The notes under the pieces: generated by a model
The model's input: the letters and a program-made list of their open reading frames with translations, nothing else
Database searches by the model: none
What the model was told of the DNA's origin: nothing
Shown here: piece by piece, positions 21,125 through 27,514 of the stretch
How positions within the stretch are numbered: position 1 is the stretch's first letter
Layout: each line of letters starts with the position of its first letter
From: a virus
Strand: one strand, 5' to 3'
Length of the DNA: 27,514 nucleotides
IMG/VR virus record: IMGVR_UViG_3300006752_000166
Location: 1-27,514 of that record
Made by a program: the position numbers and the translations under genes

Positions 21125-24049
21125 TTGTCTATTGAATTAATAACACCACCAAATAGATTTGTATCTCTTCATTCACACTCAACTTTTAGTACTTTTGATG
21201 GTCTAGGTTATCCAGCAGATCACATAAACTTTGTTCTTTCTGAATCTCAAGGTATGGATGCATGGGCTTTAACAGATCATGGAAACGGCAACGGTCTTGC
21301 TCATGCACATTCACATGCTGTTAAAATGCAAAAGAAAGGTCAAAAGTTTAGGCAAATCTACGGTGTTGAATTCTATTTTGTACCTTCTCTAGAACAATGG
21401 TCAAAAGAATACTCAGATCATCGTCAAGCTGTTAAAGATGCAAAAACAGCAGCAGCTGCCGAAAAGAAATCAAAAGAAAAAGTCGATATCGATGCTGATG
21501 ATGAAAGTGGTGGTCTTGTTGTTGAAGACGAAGATGAAACAAAAAAAATAGATATTCTTAAAGATGAATGGAAACGACGCTATCACCTTGTAGTCACTGC
21601 GCGTAATAGAAAAGGTTTAAACAATTTATTTACTCTAGTTAAAAAGTCATATAAATACGGTTTCTATAGATATCCTCGTATTGATTTTAAAATGCTTAAA
21701 GAACATGGTGAAGGTCTACATGTATCAACAGCTTGTTTAGGAGGTATTTATAGTAATCGTATTCTTCGTGGTAATGCACATAATAAGTCACATGATGAAA
21801 TACAAAAAGATTTATTAAACCTAACAGACAGATTTACAGACGCTGTAGGTATTGAAAACTTTAAATTAGAATTACAATTTAATAAACTAGAAAAGCAACA
21901 TATTGTTAATAACTTTTTAATTGAACATCATAAGTTAACTGGTATTCCTTTGATTTCTACAGCTGATTCTCATTATCCTACTAATGATAAATGGCAAGCA
22001 CGCGAGTTATACAAGAAACTTGGTTGGTTAGGCAAAAAAGACGGTATGACTCTTCCTGAGTTTGAAGATTTAAAGTGTGAACTATATCCTAAGAATTCAC
22101 AACAAATGTGGGATGAGTTCTTAGAATCTTATCCTTTATATGACTTCTATAAAGGTAATGAACAGCTAGTTAAAGAATCAATTGAAAGAACACACGATAT
22201 TGTCTGGAATGATTTTGAAGATACTTGGATTGATACAAGCGCCAAATTACCAACAATATCAGTACCAGGAAAAACTCCATTTCAACATTTGGCAGAATTA
22301 GTAAAACATGCTTTAATAAAAGAAGGTTTACATAAAAGTAAAGAGTATGTTGATAGAGCAAAATATGAATTATCAGACATTAAGTATTTAGGTCACGCTG
22401 CTTATTTTATTACAATGTATGAAATATTTAAAAGAGCTGAAACTAAAACTTTATTTGGTGCAGGAAGAGGTAGTGGTGCAGGATCTTTAGTAAACTATCT
22501 TTTAGGTATTACTCAAATAGATCCAATACCTTATAATTTACTTTGGAGTAGATTTTTAGGTAGACATAGAACTTCTTGGCCTGATATTGACACAGATGCA
22601 GGTGACAGAGATGAATTAATAAAGGCAGCAAGAGAATTATACGGTGACGATGCTGTAATTCCAGTATCAAACTTTAATACACTTAAACTTAAGTCGCTTG
22701 TAAAAGATATTGCTAAGTTTTATGATATTCCTTTTGATGAAGTTAACAAAGTAACAGGACCATTGCAAGATCAAGTTATGTCTTTAGCTATGGATAAAAA
22801 TCAAGAAAAGTCTGTATTCGTTTTAAAACATGTAGATTGTATGAAATATTCTCCTGAGTACAATGAATTTATGACAAAATATCCAGAAGTTGCAAAACAT
22901 GTAGAAACTTTATTTATGCAAAATAGAGCTATTGGTCGACATGCTGGAGGTGTTATTATAGCTGACGCAGATAAGCTTGAACAATCAATGCCTATCGTTG
23001 GTGTGCGTGGTGAACTTCAAACTCCTTGGACAGAAGGTATGAACTTTCGTAATTTAGAAGATAATGGATTTCTTAAGTTTGACTTTCTAGGATTAACTCT
23101 TCTTAAAGATGTTGAAAATTGTATTTATCGCATTCTTAAAAAACAAGGAAACATTAACCCGACATTTACAGATGCAAGAGCATTTTTTGACAAGCATCTA
23201 AATTGTAGATTTCATAAACAAGAAGATATGGATGTTTGGAAACATGTTTATCACAATGGTAGATTTTGTGGAATATTTCAATTTACAAATCAAGGTGCAA
23301 GACAGTTTGCTTTAGACGCAAAACCAGATAATATCGAAGAACTTGCTGCACTTACTGCGATTTATAGACCTGGACCTTTAAAAGCAAATGTTCATAAAAA
23401 ATATGTTAAAGCTAAACATAATAAAGAATCTATAACTTATCCTCACCCTATCATTGAAAAGATATTAGGTCCTACATTTGGATTTATAACTTTTCAAGAA
23501 CAGTTTATGTTATTAGCACAAGAGCTTGCTGGCTTTGATCCTGGTGAAGCTGATAAACTTAGAAAAACTTTAGTTAAAAAATCTTTAGATACATTACATT
23601 CAAAAGGCTCTGAAAAAGCTATTGCTAGAGAAAAGTTTATTAAAGGATCTAAAGAGTTAAATGATATTCCTGAATCGATATCTTCTAAATTATGGGCAGA
23701 AATAGAATTCTTCAGTGTTTATGGTTTTAATAAAAGTTTACTATTTGATACACTAGTGGATACTTATGATCATAAAGGAAACTTTTTAGCAACAAAGGAG
23801 ATTCAAGATGTTATTCCAGGTGTTTATGTTAAGTCTAGAGATGAAGAAAGTAAAGAAGATATATTTACACAGGTTTTGTCAAACCACGATCATGGAGAAG
23901 TTCCGACATTTAAGATTACTCTTGAAGACGGGCAAAGTGTTGAATGTACAATGCATCATAAATTTAGAGTTGAAGACGGAAGGATGTTACCACTATGGTT
24001 CATAATACAAGAAGATCTTTCGATTGTGTGTGCGGAAAAAGTTATGTAA
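21125..24049 (+). CDS. dnaE: DNA polymerase III alpha (family C), N-terminal half fused to N-intein
   Basis: Replicative-type DNA polymerase. Residues 1-~290 are a PHP domain with all nine metal ligands expected of active PHP nucleases (H16, H18, D25, H52, E82, H154, C204, D281, H283). Residues ~95-150 form an extra charged, low-complexity insert. The palm has GAGRGSGAGSLVNYLLGIT, the catalytic pair Asp487/Asp489 in WPDIDTDAG, and the third Asp653 in LKFDFLGLT. RAIGRHAGGVII and YRPGPL are standard DnaE blocks. The extein ends at Lys870 of YGFNK; the next 104 residues are the N-part of a split intein, so this gene alone cannot give a complete polymerase. The start is TTG, supported by AGAAAGG about 8 bases upstream; no ATG fits. 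Protein splicing with the product of 25.03 kb would restore YGFNKSHA. Confidence 0.93.
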   Translation: MSIELITPPNRFVSLHSHSTFSTFDGLGYPADHINFVLSESQGMDAWALTDHGNGNGLAHAHSHAVKMQKKGQKFRQIYGVEFYFVPSLEQWSKEYSDHRQAVKDAKTAAAAEKKSKEKVDIDADDESGGLVVEDEDETKKIDILKDEWKRRYHLVVTARNRKGLNNLFTLVKKSYKYGFYRYPRIDFKMLKEHGEGLHVSTACLGGIYSNRILRGNAHNKSHDEIQKDLLNLTDRFTDAVGIENFKLELQFNKLEKQHIVNNFLIEHHKLTGIPLISTADSHYPTNDKWQARELYKKLGWLGKKDGMTLPEFEDLKCELYPKNSQQMWDEFLESYPLYDFYKGNEQLVKESIERTHDIVWNDFEDTWIDTSAKLPTISVPGKTPFQHLAELVKHALIKEGLHKSKEYVDRAKYELSDIKYLGHAAYFITMYEIFKRAETKTLFGAGRGSGAGSLVNYLLGITQIDPIPYNLLWSRFLGRHRTSWPDIDTDAGDRDELIKAARELYGDDAVIPVSNFNTLKLKSLVKDIAKFYDIPFDEVNKVTGPLQDQVMSLAMDKNQEKSVFVLKHVDCMKYSPEYNEFMTKYPEVAKHVETLFMQNRAIGRHAGGVIIADADKLEQSMPIVGVRGELQTPWTEGMNFRNLEDNGFLKFDFLGLTLLKDVENCIYRILKKQGNINPTFTDARAFFDKHLNCRFHKQEDMDVWKHVYHNGRFCGIFQFTNQGARQFALDAKPDNIEELAALTAIYRPGPLKANVHKKYVKAKHNKESITYPHPIIEKILGPTFGFITFQEQFMLLAQELAGFDPGEADKLRKTLVKKSLDTLHSKGSEKAIAREKFIKGSKELNDIPESISSKLWAEIEFFSVYGFNKSLLFDTLVDTYDHKGNFLATKEIQDVIPGVYVKSRDEESKEDIFTQVLSNHDHGEVPTFKITLEDGQSVECTMHHKFRVEDGRMLPLWFIIQEDLSIVCAEKVM
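23735..24046 (+). other. N-terminal half of a split intein in DnaE
   Basis: The 104-codon segment begins SLLFDTLV, the intein block A pattern (C/S-L-x-x-D-T) with Ser as the splicing nucleophile, and includes ITLEDGQSVE and CTMHHKFRV, the block B TxxH motif. It is preceded by extein residues YGFNK, and the host protein resumes at SHA in another gene. It ends at its own TAA and has no endonuclease domain in frame. This is class 1 chemistry with Ser1. Confidence 0.9.
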
Positions 24050-24984
24050 ATAAGTCTGGGTTACATAATCACCAGAAAAAATGTAAAGTTTATTTATCGC
24101 AAGCAATAGAGGGTGTAGATTACGTAAAATGTAAAATATGTGGTTTTACGGGAAAAAGCATAACAGCTCATGTTAAAAGAAATCACTCTCTGTCTAAAGC
24201 TGAGTATGAAAAGAAATACGGCCCTACTGTATGTGATAGTACAAAAAGTACGTATTCAGAAACTGCAAAAATAAATGGTGACTGGATTAATAGAGCAAAA
24301 GAAAGAGGAGAAGATCTTACAGAATATTTTAATAGCCTTGGGAGTAAAATATCTAAAGGTATTATGAAATCTGACTCTGCAAGAGAAGCAAGAAGACAAA
24401 CACTTTCTAGACTAAATGCAACGAAGGAGTTTAGAGAAAGATCTTCAGAGACAGCTAAGAAAACATCTAGTAGAAAAGATATACAAGATAAAAGATCAGA
24501 ACAACTGGCAAAGTGGCGTGAAAATAATCCAGAAGAGTTTTATGAAAAATGCACTTCAGTTATGCATAAGTCTTGGCAGTCTAAACCTGAAATGGATTTG
24601 TTCAATGTTGTAGATCAATTTTTTCCAGATACATTTAAGAAAAATCAAATTCTTAAAAGAACTGGTAAGTTTTTGTCTACTAAAACAAACATTAGACAAA
24701 TTGATATTATGTCCCTAGAAAATAAAATTGTAATAGAATTTGACGGAATACATCATTTTAAAGACGTATTTAAGAAAAAAGGTAATCTTAATGAAGTTAG
24801 CAAGAAAGATCAAGAATTAAACTGTGTATTAGTAGAAGAAGGATGGACTGTGATTAGGGTTTCTTGCGACGAATATGATTATAGAGAAAGAGGAAAGTTT
24901 AATCAAGAGACATTAGACAAGATATTTGATATCGTAACTAATAAAAAAAGAGGATTATGGCTGTTTGGAAAGTCATACGTGTAA
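23995..24984 (+). CDS. EDxHD-type homing endonuclease inside the split dnaE
   Basis: The 329-residue protein starts inside the N-intein frame (55-base overlap) with GGAAGGA 10 bases upstream. Two N-terminal zinc fingers are visible: C11-x-C13, H26 and C30; and C46/C49 with H59/H64 in KCKICGFTGKSITAHVKRNH, a ROS/MucR-like finger followed by LSKAEYEKKYG. A central basic helical stretch (~85-195), with SDSAREARRQTLSRLNAT, resembles NUMOD-type DNA-binding repeats. The C-terminus is a Vsr-like nuclease of the EDxHD family: RQIDIMS (Asp237), IVIEFDGIHHF (Glu248, Asp250, His253/254), KKDQELN (Asp272) and WTVIRVS. It probably cuts intein-less dnaE alleles, spreading the cassette by gene conversion. 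Its stop overlaps the promoter of the C-half. Confidence 0.85.
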   Translation: MVHNTRRSFDCVCGKSYVNKSGLHNHQKKCKVYLSQAIEGVDYVKCKICGFTGKSITAHVKRNHSLSKAEYEKKYGPTVCDSTKSTYSETAKINGDWINRAKERGEDLTEYFNSLGSKISKGIMKSDSAREARRQTLSRLNATKEFRERSSETAKKTSSRKDIQDKRSEQLAKWRENNPEEFYEKCTSVMHKSWQSKPEMDLFNVVDQFFPDTFKKNQILKRTGKFLSTKTNIRQIDIMSLENKIVIEFDGIHHFKDVFKKKGNLNEVSKKDQELNCVLVEEGWTVIRVSCDEYDYRERGKFNQETLDKIFDIVTNKKRGLWLFGKSYV

Positions 24985-25007
24985 AATTTTAAAAAATAAT
25001 TTATAAT
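24978..25007 (+). promoter_or_regulatory. Promoter of the (C)GTGTAAA class, before the C-half of dnaE
   Basis: CGTGTAAA at 24978-24985 overlaps the stop codon of the endonuclease, and TATAAT at 25002-25007 is 16 bases further on. Only the first base differs from the TGTGTAAA form. It would transcribe the C-half of dnaE independently of the endonuclease gene. Confidence 0.6.
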
Positions 25008-25030
25008 ATAATAAAAAAGAAAGGGTTAAG

Positions 25031-25141
25031 ATGCCAAGAATTTCATCAATTGAGTTTACAGGAAAACAGCAAACATATGACTTAGAAGTTGCACATCATG
25101 ATCACCAGTATTATTTAAGTAATGGTATTTTACAGTCTAAC
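25031..25141 (+). other. C-terminal half of a split intein in DnaE
   Basis: The 37 codons begin at the gene start and contain the intein F block (TYDLEVAHHDHQYYLSNG) and the G block ILQSN followed by extein SHA. The terminal Asn37 and the +1 Ser are the residues required for splicing. The penultimate residue is Ser rather than the usual His, an accepted but less common variant. Confidence 0.88.
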
Positions 25142-26107
25142 TCCCATGCAATTTCTTATGCTATTGGATCTTATTACGCAGCTTGGTTGCATACTCATCA
25201 TGAAACTGAATGGTTAGCAGCTATATTACAATCTGAAAATGGAAATCCTAAAGGAATGTCAAAAGCTATATCTGAAATAAAATCATTTGGATATGAAATT
25301 GCTGCTGTTGATGTTAATTATTCTGGAAAAGAATGGGAATATTCAGAAGAATTACAAGCTTTTGTTCCTCCATTAACTTCTTTAAAAGGTGTAGGAGATA
25401 AAGCTGTTGAAGAAGTTTTTGCTAATAGACCTTATAAAAACTTGAATAGTTTATTCTTTAATGAAGAAGGTAGTTGGAAACATTCAAAATTAAATAAAAC
25501 AGCTTTCGTTTCATTATGTAAAATGGAGGCCTTTAAATCATTGGATGAAATGCAAAGTAAAAAACTGCTTAATCACAAGCAGCTCCATGATTTAATTGTT
25601 GACAATTATAGTACATTAAAAAAAGGTGTTTGGGGAATTACAAAGACTGCTTATAAAAGAGCAATGAAAAAAGAAGAGATTGTATTACCTATTGTTGATG
25701 TTTTAATTAATGAATATTGTGATAAAGAAGATTGGTCTAGATCTGTTAAAATTGGAAATTATTTTGACTTATCAAATGATGCTTCTGAAGATTTATTGTT
25801 TCCTCCTGAGTTAATGGAAAAAATCAAAGAAAAAGAAATTGACTCTATATTTGAAATAGAAAGTGGTGAAAGAGGAATAGGATACTTTACAGTTACTGAA
25901 GTTATTAGGAAAACTACAAAAAATGGAAAGCCATTTATGAGATGGAAGTGTATTGATTGTGACAATAGAAGTGGATGGTTAAGAGTTTGGGGTAATTTAG
26001 ATCAAGAAATAAAGTATACTACTTGGTTATCAGATGTTAAAAACGACGGTGGATGGGGAATGTCAACGACTTCTGCAAAAGTAAAATTAATTAATGCTTT
26101 TGATTGA
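25031..26107 (+). CDS. dnaE: DNA polymerase III alpha (family C), C-intein plus C-terminal half
   Basis: After the 37-residue C-intein the polymerase resumes with SHAISYAIGSYYAAWLHTHH, the standard continuation of the bacterial DnaE fingers. Further on are a helix-hairpin-helix (LTSLKGVGDKAVEEV) and an OB-fold-like part (GYFTVTEVIRK, KPFMRWKCID, WLRVWGNL). DLLF about 25 residues before the OB-like part could be a sliding-clamp contact, which is only a guess. The C-extein is 321 residues, so the spliced polymerase would be about 1191 residues, normal for DnaE. GAAAGGG precedes the ATG, and a private promoter lies upstream. It ends with TGA. Neither a tau-binding domain nor an epsilon-like exonuclease gene is seen. 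Confidence 0.9.
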   Translation: MPRISSIEFTGKQQTYDLEVAHHDHQYYLSNGILQSNSHAISYAIGSYYAAWLHTHHETEWLAAILQSENGNPKGMSKAISEIKSFGYEIAAVDVNYSGKEWEYSEELQAFVPPLTSLKGVGDKAVEEVFANRPYKNLNSLFFNEEGSWKHSKLNKTAFVSLCKMEAFKSLDEMQSKKLLNHKQLHDLIVDNYSTLKKGVWGITKTAYKRAMKKEEIVLPIVDVLINEYCDKEDWSRSVKIGNYFDLSNDASEDLLFPPELMEKIKEKEIDSIFEIESGERGIGYFTVTEVIRKTTKNGKPFMRWKCIDCDNRSGWLRVWGNLDQEIKYTTWLSDVKNDGGWGMSTTSAKVKLINAFD

Positions 26108-26126
26108 AATTTTAATTAAATTATTT

Positions 26127-26155
26127 TATGTAAAATATAAATTTTAATTTATAAT
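26127..26155 (+). promoter_or_regulatory. Promoter of the (TA)TGTAAA class, before the kinase fusion
   Basis: TATGTAAA at 26127-26134 and TATAAT at 26150-26155 are 15 bases apart, one shorter than the other five sites. The predicted start near 26162 leaves a ~27-base leader with AAGGA before the ATG at 26189. It would drive the kinase fusion and the thymidine kinase. Confidence 0.5.
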
Positions 26156-26188
26156 ATAAAGTATAAATAAAAAGTAATAAGGAATTAA

Positions 26189-27076
26189 ATGAGATTTACG
26201 AATATACGCCTTGAAGGGCCTGATTGTAGTGGGAAAACTACATTGTTTAATAATATACATAAAGCAACAAATTATAAGTACAACATTCAAGATAGAAGCT
26301 GCTTATCAATGTATGTATTTGCTTGCATGTACGATAGAGATCAAAGTTTTTGGTATAATAAGTTTTTAGAAGATTTAAAAAAATTAGATACGTTATACGT
26401 TTTGTTAATGCCGTCTAAAGAAGAATTAGTTAAAAGAATTAAAAAAAGAGGAGATAACATACAAGATGAAAATACAATAATAGATGTATGGAATTCCTTT
26501 AATAATGAAGTAGTTTTACCTTTTGGAAAAGATATACCTAACTTAATGATAATAAATCCAAAAGATAAAATGGAAAATGTTAAAAAAGTACTAGAAAGAA
26601 TGGACTATTTAAATTCAGAAAAAGGTAGTAAGTTAATTAAAAATCTAGTTATAGAGATAAAGTCAAATGAATTAACTGACGTTAGCTGTGTTTCCTATAT
26701 AAACAAAGATGAACTAGAATATTCTGTAATGGACTTTAAAGAAGAATCTGAATACTATCAAATGATTATGAATCATTTTCTTGAAAAGATATCAAAAGAG
26801 TTATTAGGTCTAAACGAATATAAAAAACCACAAGATGAACTTAGTAGAAGATTTATTTATACACATGACAGCTGTATTTCTATGATACACATGTTATTTA
26901 GAGAAAACAAAATTGATTTTAATGTAACAATGAGATCTTCAAATGTTTTAAAAACTTTATGGGCTGATTATGAATTTTTAAAAATTTTAGCTTTTGAATC
27001 TTCAAAAGAGTTAAAGTTTAAGCATGTGCCTATAAAAATGACATTAAACATAAGATCAGCACACTTAATACCATAA
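26189..27076 (+). CDS. Fusion: dNMP/thymidylate kinase-like domain + ThyA/dCMP hydroxymethylase-like domain
   Basis: Residues ~1-140 are a P-loop nucleotide kinase: EGPDCSGKTT (9-18), QDRSCLS (34-40) as the DR-x-S substrate loop, and KKLDTLYVLLMPSKEELVKRI. Residues ~205-295 resemble the thymidylate synthase core: SRR at 219-221, a Cys at 229 in HDSCIS, RS at 249-250 exactly 20 residues later as in E. coli ThyA (C146-R166), and SAH at 290-292. At the position of ThyA Asn177, which selects uracil, the residue is Asp260; T4 dCMP hydroxymethylase has Asp there too, and the block KIDFNVTMRSSNV resembles T4 gp42. Two features differ: the segment between SRR and Cys is about 11 residues shorter than in ThyA, and the protein stops right after SAHLIP, without the usual C-terminus. 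Activity on dCMP is inferred. AAGGA precedes the ATG. Confidence 0.65.
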   Translation: MRFTNIRLEGPDCSGKTTLFNNIHKATNYKYNIQDRSCLSMYVFACMYDRDQSFWYNKFLEDLKKLDTLYVLLMPSKEELVKRIKKRGDNIQDENTIIDVWNSFNNEVVLPFGKDIPNLMIINPKDKMENVKKVLERMDYLNSEKGSKLIKNLVIEIKSNELTDVSCVSYINKDELEYSVMDFKEESEYYQMIMNHFLEKISKELLGLNEYKKPQDELSRRFIYTHDSCISMIHMLFRENKIDFNVTMRSSNVLKTLWADYEFLKILAFESSKELKFKHVPIKMTLNIRSAHLIP

Positions 27077-27085
27077 GGAATAGTA

Positions 27086-27496
27086 ATGAATCCATTTTTT
27101 AATATTTATATCGGGCCTATGTTTGGATCTAAAACGACAAGACTTTTAGGTGATATTGATAGACAAAAACATAAAGGTAAAAACATACTGACTATCAAAC
27201 CAGGAATAGATAAAAGATATGCAACTCAAGAAATAGTTTCTCACAGTGGAGGTAAGGTTAAAGCTCATTGTATAGCAAACGTTCAAGATCTTCATAACTT
27301 AGTTGCTAAAGGTGAAATATATGATATTATAGCTGTAGATGAAGCTTTTATGATCGAAGAAATAGATGAAGCTTTAATTGAATATTATAAAAGTGGTATA
27401 TCTATTATCGTATCATCTATACAAATGGATGCAGGTGCATATCCACTTCAAAATATTAAAAATATGTTAACGTGGGGTACAAAGATTGAAGTTTGA
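27086..27496 (+). pseudogene. tdk: Thymidine kinase (TK1 type), interrupted by an in-frame TGA
   Basis: Type II thymidine kinase, which phosphorylates thymidine salvaged from the host. Visible are the P-loop region YIGPMFGSKTTRLL, the lid strand ILTIKPGIDKRY, and IIAVDEAFM as the Walker B/catalytic Glu block. The usual P-loop GPMFSGKT appears here as GPMFGSKT, with Ser at the normally invariant Gly. The frame stops at TGA (27494-27496), yet the next codons in the same frame read T-A-V-C-K, matching the conserved K-L-x-A-V-C of TK1 proteins, so the stop replaces the conserved Leu. One base change from TTA would explain it. The zinc-binding C-terminus would lie beyond the window. It may be a decaying gene, a readthrough gene or a sequence error. 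AAGGA precedes the ATG. Confidence 0.7.
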
Positions 27497-27514
27497 ACTG
27501 CTGTTTGTAAAAAA

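Larger units (their letters stand above)
23735..25141 (+). mobile_element. Fractured-gene cassette: split intein plus homing endonuclease
   Basis: The cassette consists of the N-intein, an endonuclease gene in its own frame with its own ribosome site, a promoter, and the C-intein. It interrupts dnaE between Lys and Ser of the invariant YGFNK/SHA block. Its layout is that of the fractured genes described for gp41, NrdA and NrdJ inteins in environmental phage sequences, where an EDxHD endonuclease sits between the intein halves. Confidence 0.85.

Noticed and set aside
23735-24049. Reading the dnaE break as a frameshift or assembly error
   Set aside because: Intein blocks A and B, F and G are in the expected places. 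Each half has its own start, ribosome site and promoter, and the intervening frame is an intact endonuclease.
26162-26169. TATAAATA, identical to the T4 late promoter box, before the kinase fusion
   Set aside because: An 8-base A/T word is expected often in such AT-rich sequence, other copies fall inside genes, and no gp55-like context is known. The TGTAAA/TATAAT pair just upstream is a better candidate.
6474-27496. Reassignment of TGA to tryptophan (genetic code 4) suggested by the in-frame TGA in thymidine kinase
   Set aside because: Trp is encoded by TGG throughout, for example repeatedly in nrdB. Genes end cleanly at TGA at 6477, 14013 and 26107, with an ATGA overlap and a TGA-TAA tandem stop at the first, and no other gene contains an internal TGA.

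Overview
The window is a contiguous piece of a very AT-rich double-stranded DNA phage genome, almost certainly a lytic tailed phage. It holds a dense, nearly one-directional block of replication, recombination and nucleotide-metabolism genes. Stops are mostly TAA, ribosome binding sites are A-rich AAGGA types, many genes overlap by a few bases, and no stretch over 300 bases lacks a gene. No tRNA, rRNA, CRISPR array or structural (capsid/tail) gene was recognised. The host cannot be named from sequence. Several small proteins look like those of marine T4-like phages, which is an impression and not a database result.

Layout. 1-2 kb: a minimal family A DNA polymerase, a degenerate HD-domain protein and a small Gly/Lys-rich protein. 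2-6.5 kb: a T4-like replisome/recombination set (gp32-like single-strand binding protein, UvsX/RecA, 5'-3' exonuclease, DnaB-type helicase). 6.5-9.7 kb: dUTPase and class Ia ribonucleotide reductase (NrdA, NrdB). 9.8-12.3 kb: ClpP-fold protease, an unknown gene, an amidase endolysin and a canonical ThyX. 12.4-16.8 kb: small unknowns, a MazG-like pyrophosphatase, a MazG-like/HAD nucleotidase fusion, a second atypical ThyX and a nucleoside deoxyribosyltransferase. 16.9-21 kb: an accessory stretch with a sugar-nucleotide epimerase, a zinc-finger PD-(D/E)XK endonuclease, a membrane-anchored TadG/von Willebrand A protein and the only confident minus-strand gene. 21.1-26.1 kb: a DnaE-type (family C) polymerase broken into two genes by a split intein, with a homing endonuclease between the halves. 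26.2-27.5 kb: a nucleotide kinase fused to a ThyA/dCMP-hydroxymethylase-like domain, then a thymidine kinase carrying an in-frame stop.

How the genes fit together. The ssb-uvsX-exonuclease-helicase group, with DnaE and perhaps the small PolA, would form the replication fork and recombination machinery. NrdAB, dUTPase, ThyX, MazG, kinase and TK would recycle host nucleotides. The fused MazG/HAD enzyme, second ThyX-like enzyme, deoxyribosyltransferase and kinase/hydroxymethylase-like fusion go beyond ordinary dTMP supply and raise the possibility of modified pyrimidines in the phage DNA. That is an inference.

Regulation. Six intergenic sites share a (T)GTGTAAA element, a 15-16 base spacer and a TATAAT-like box. 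They lie before polA, ssb, the second thyX, both halves of dnaE and the kinase fusion, which suggests a phage-specific promoter class. The two dnaE halves have matching promoters, as expected if the fractured gene is still used.
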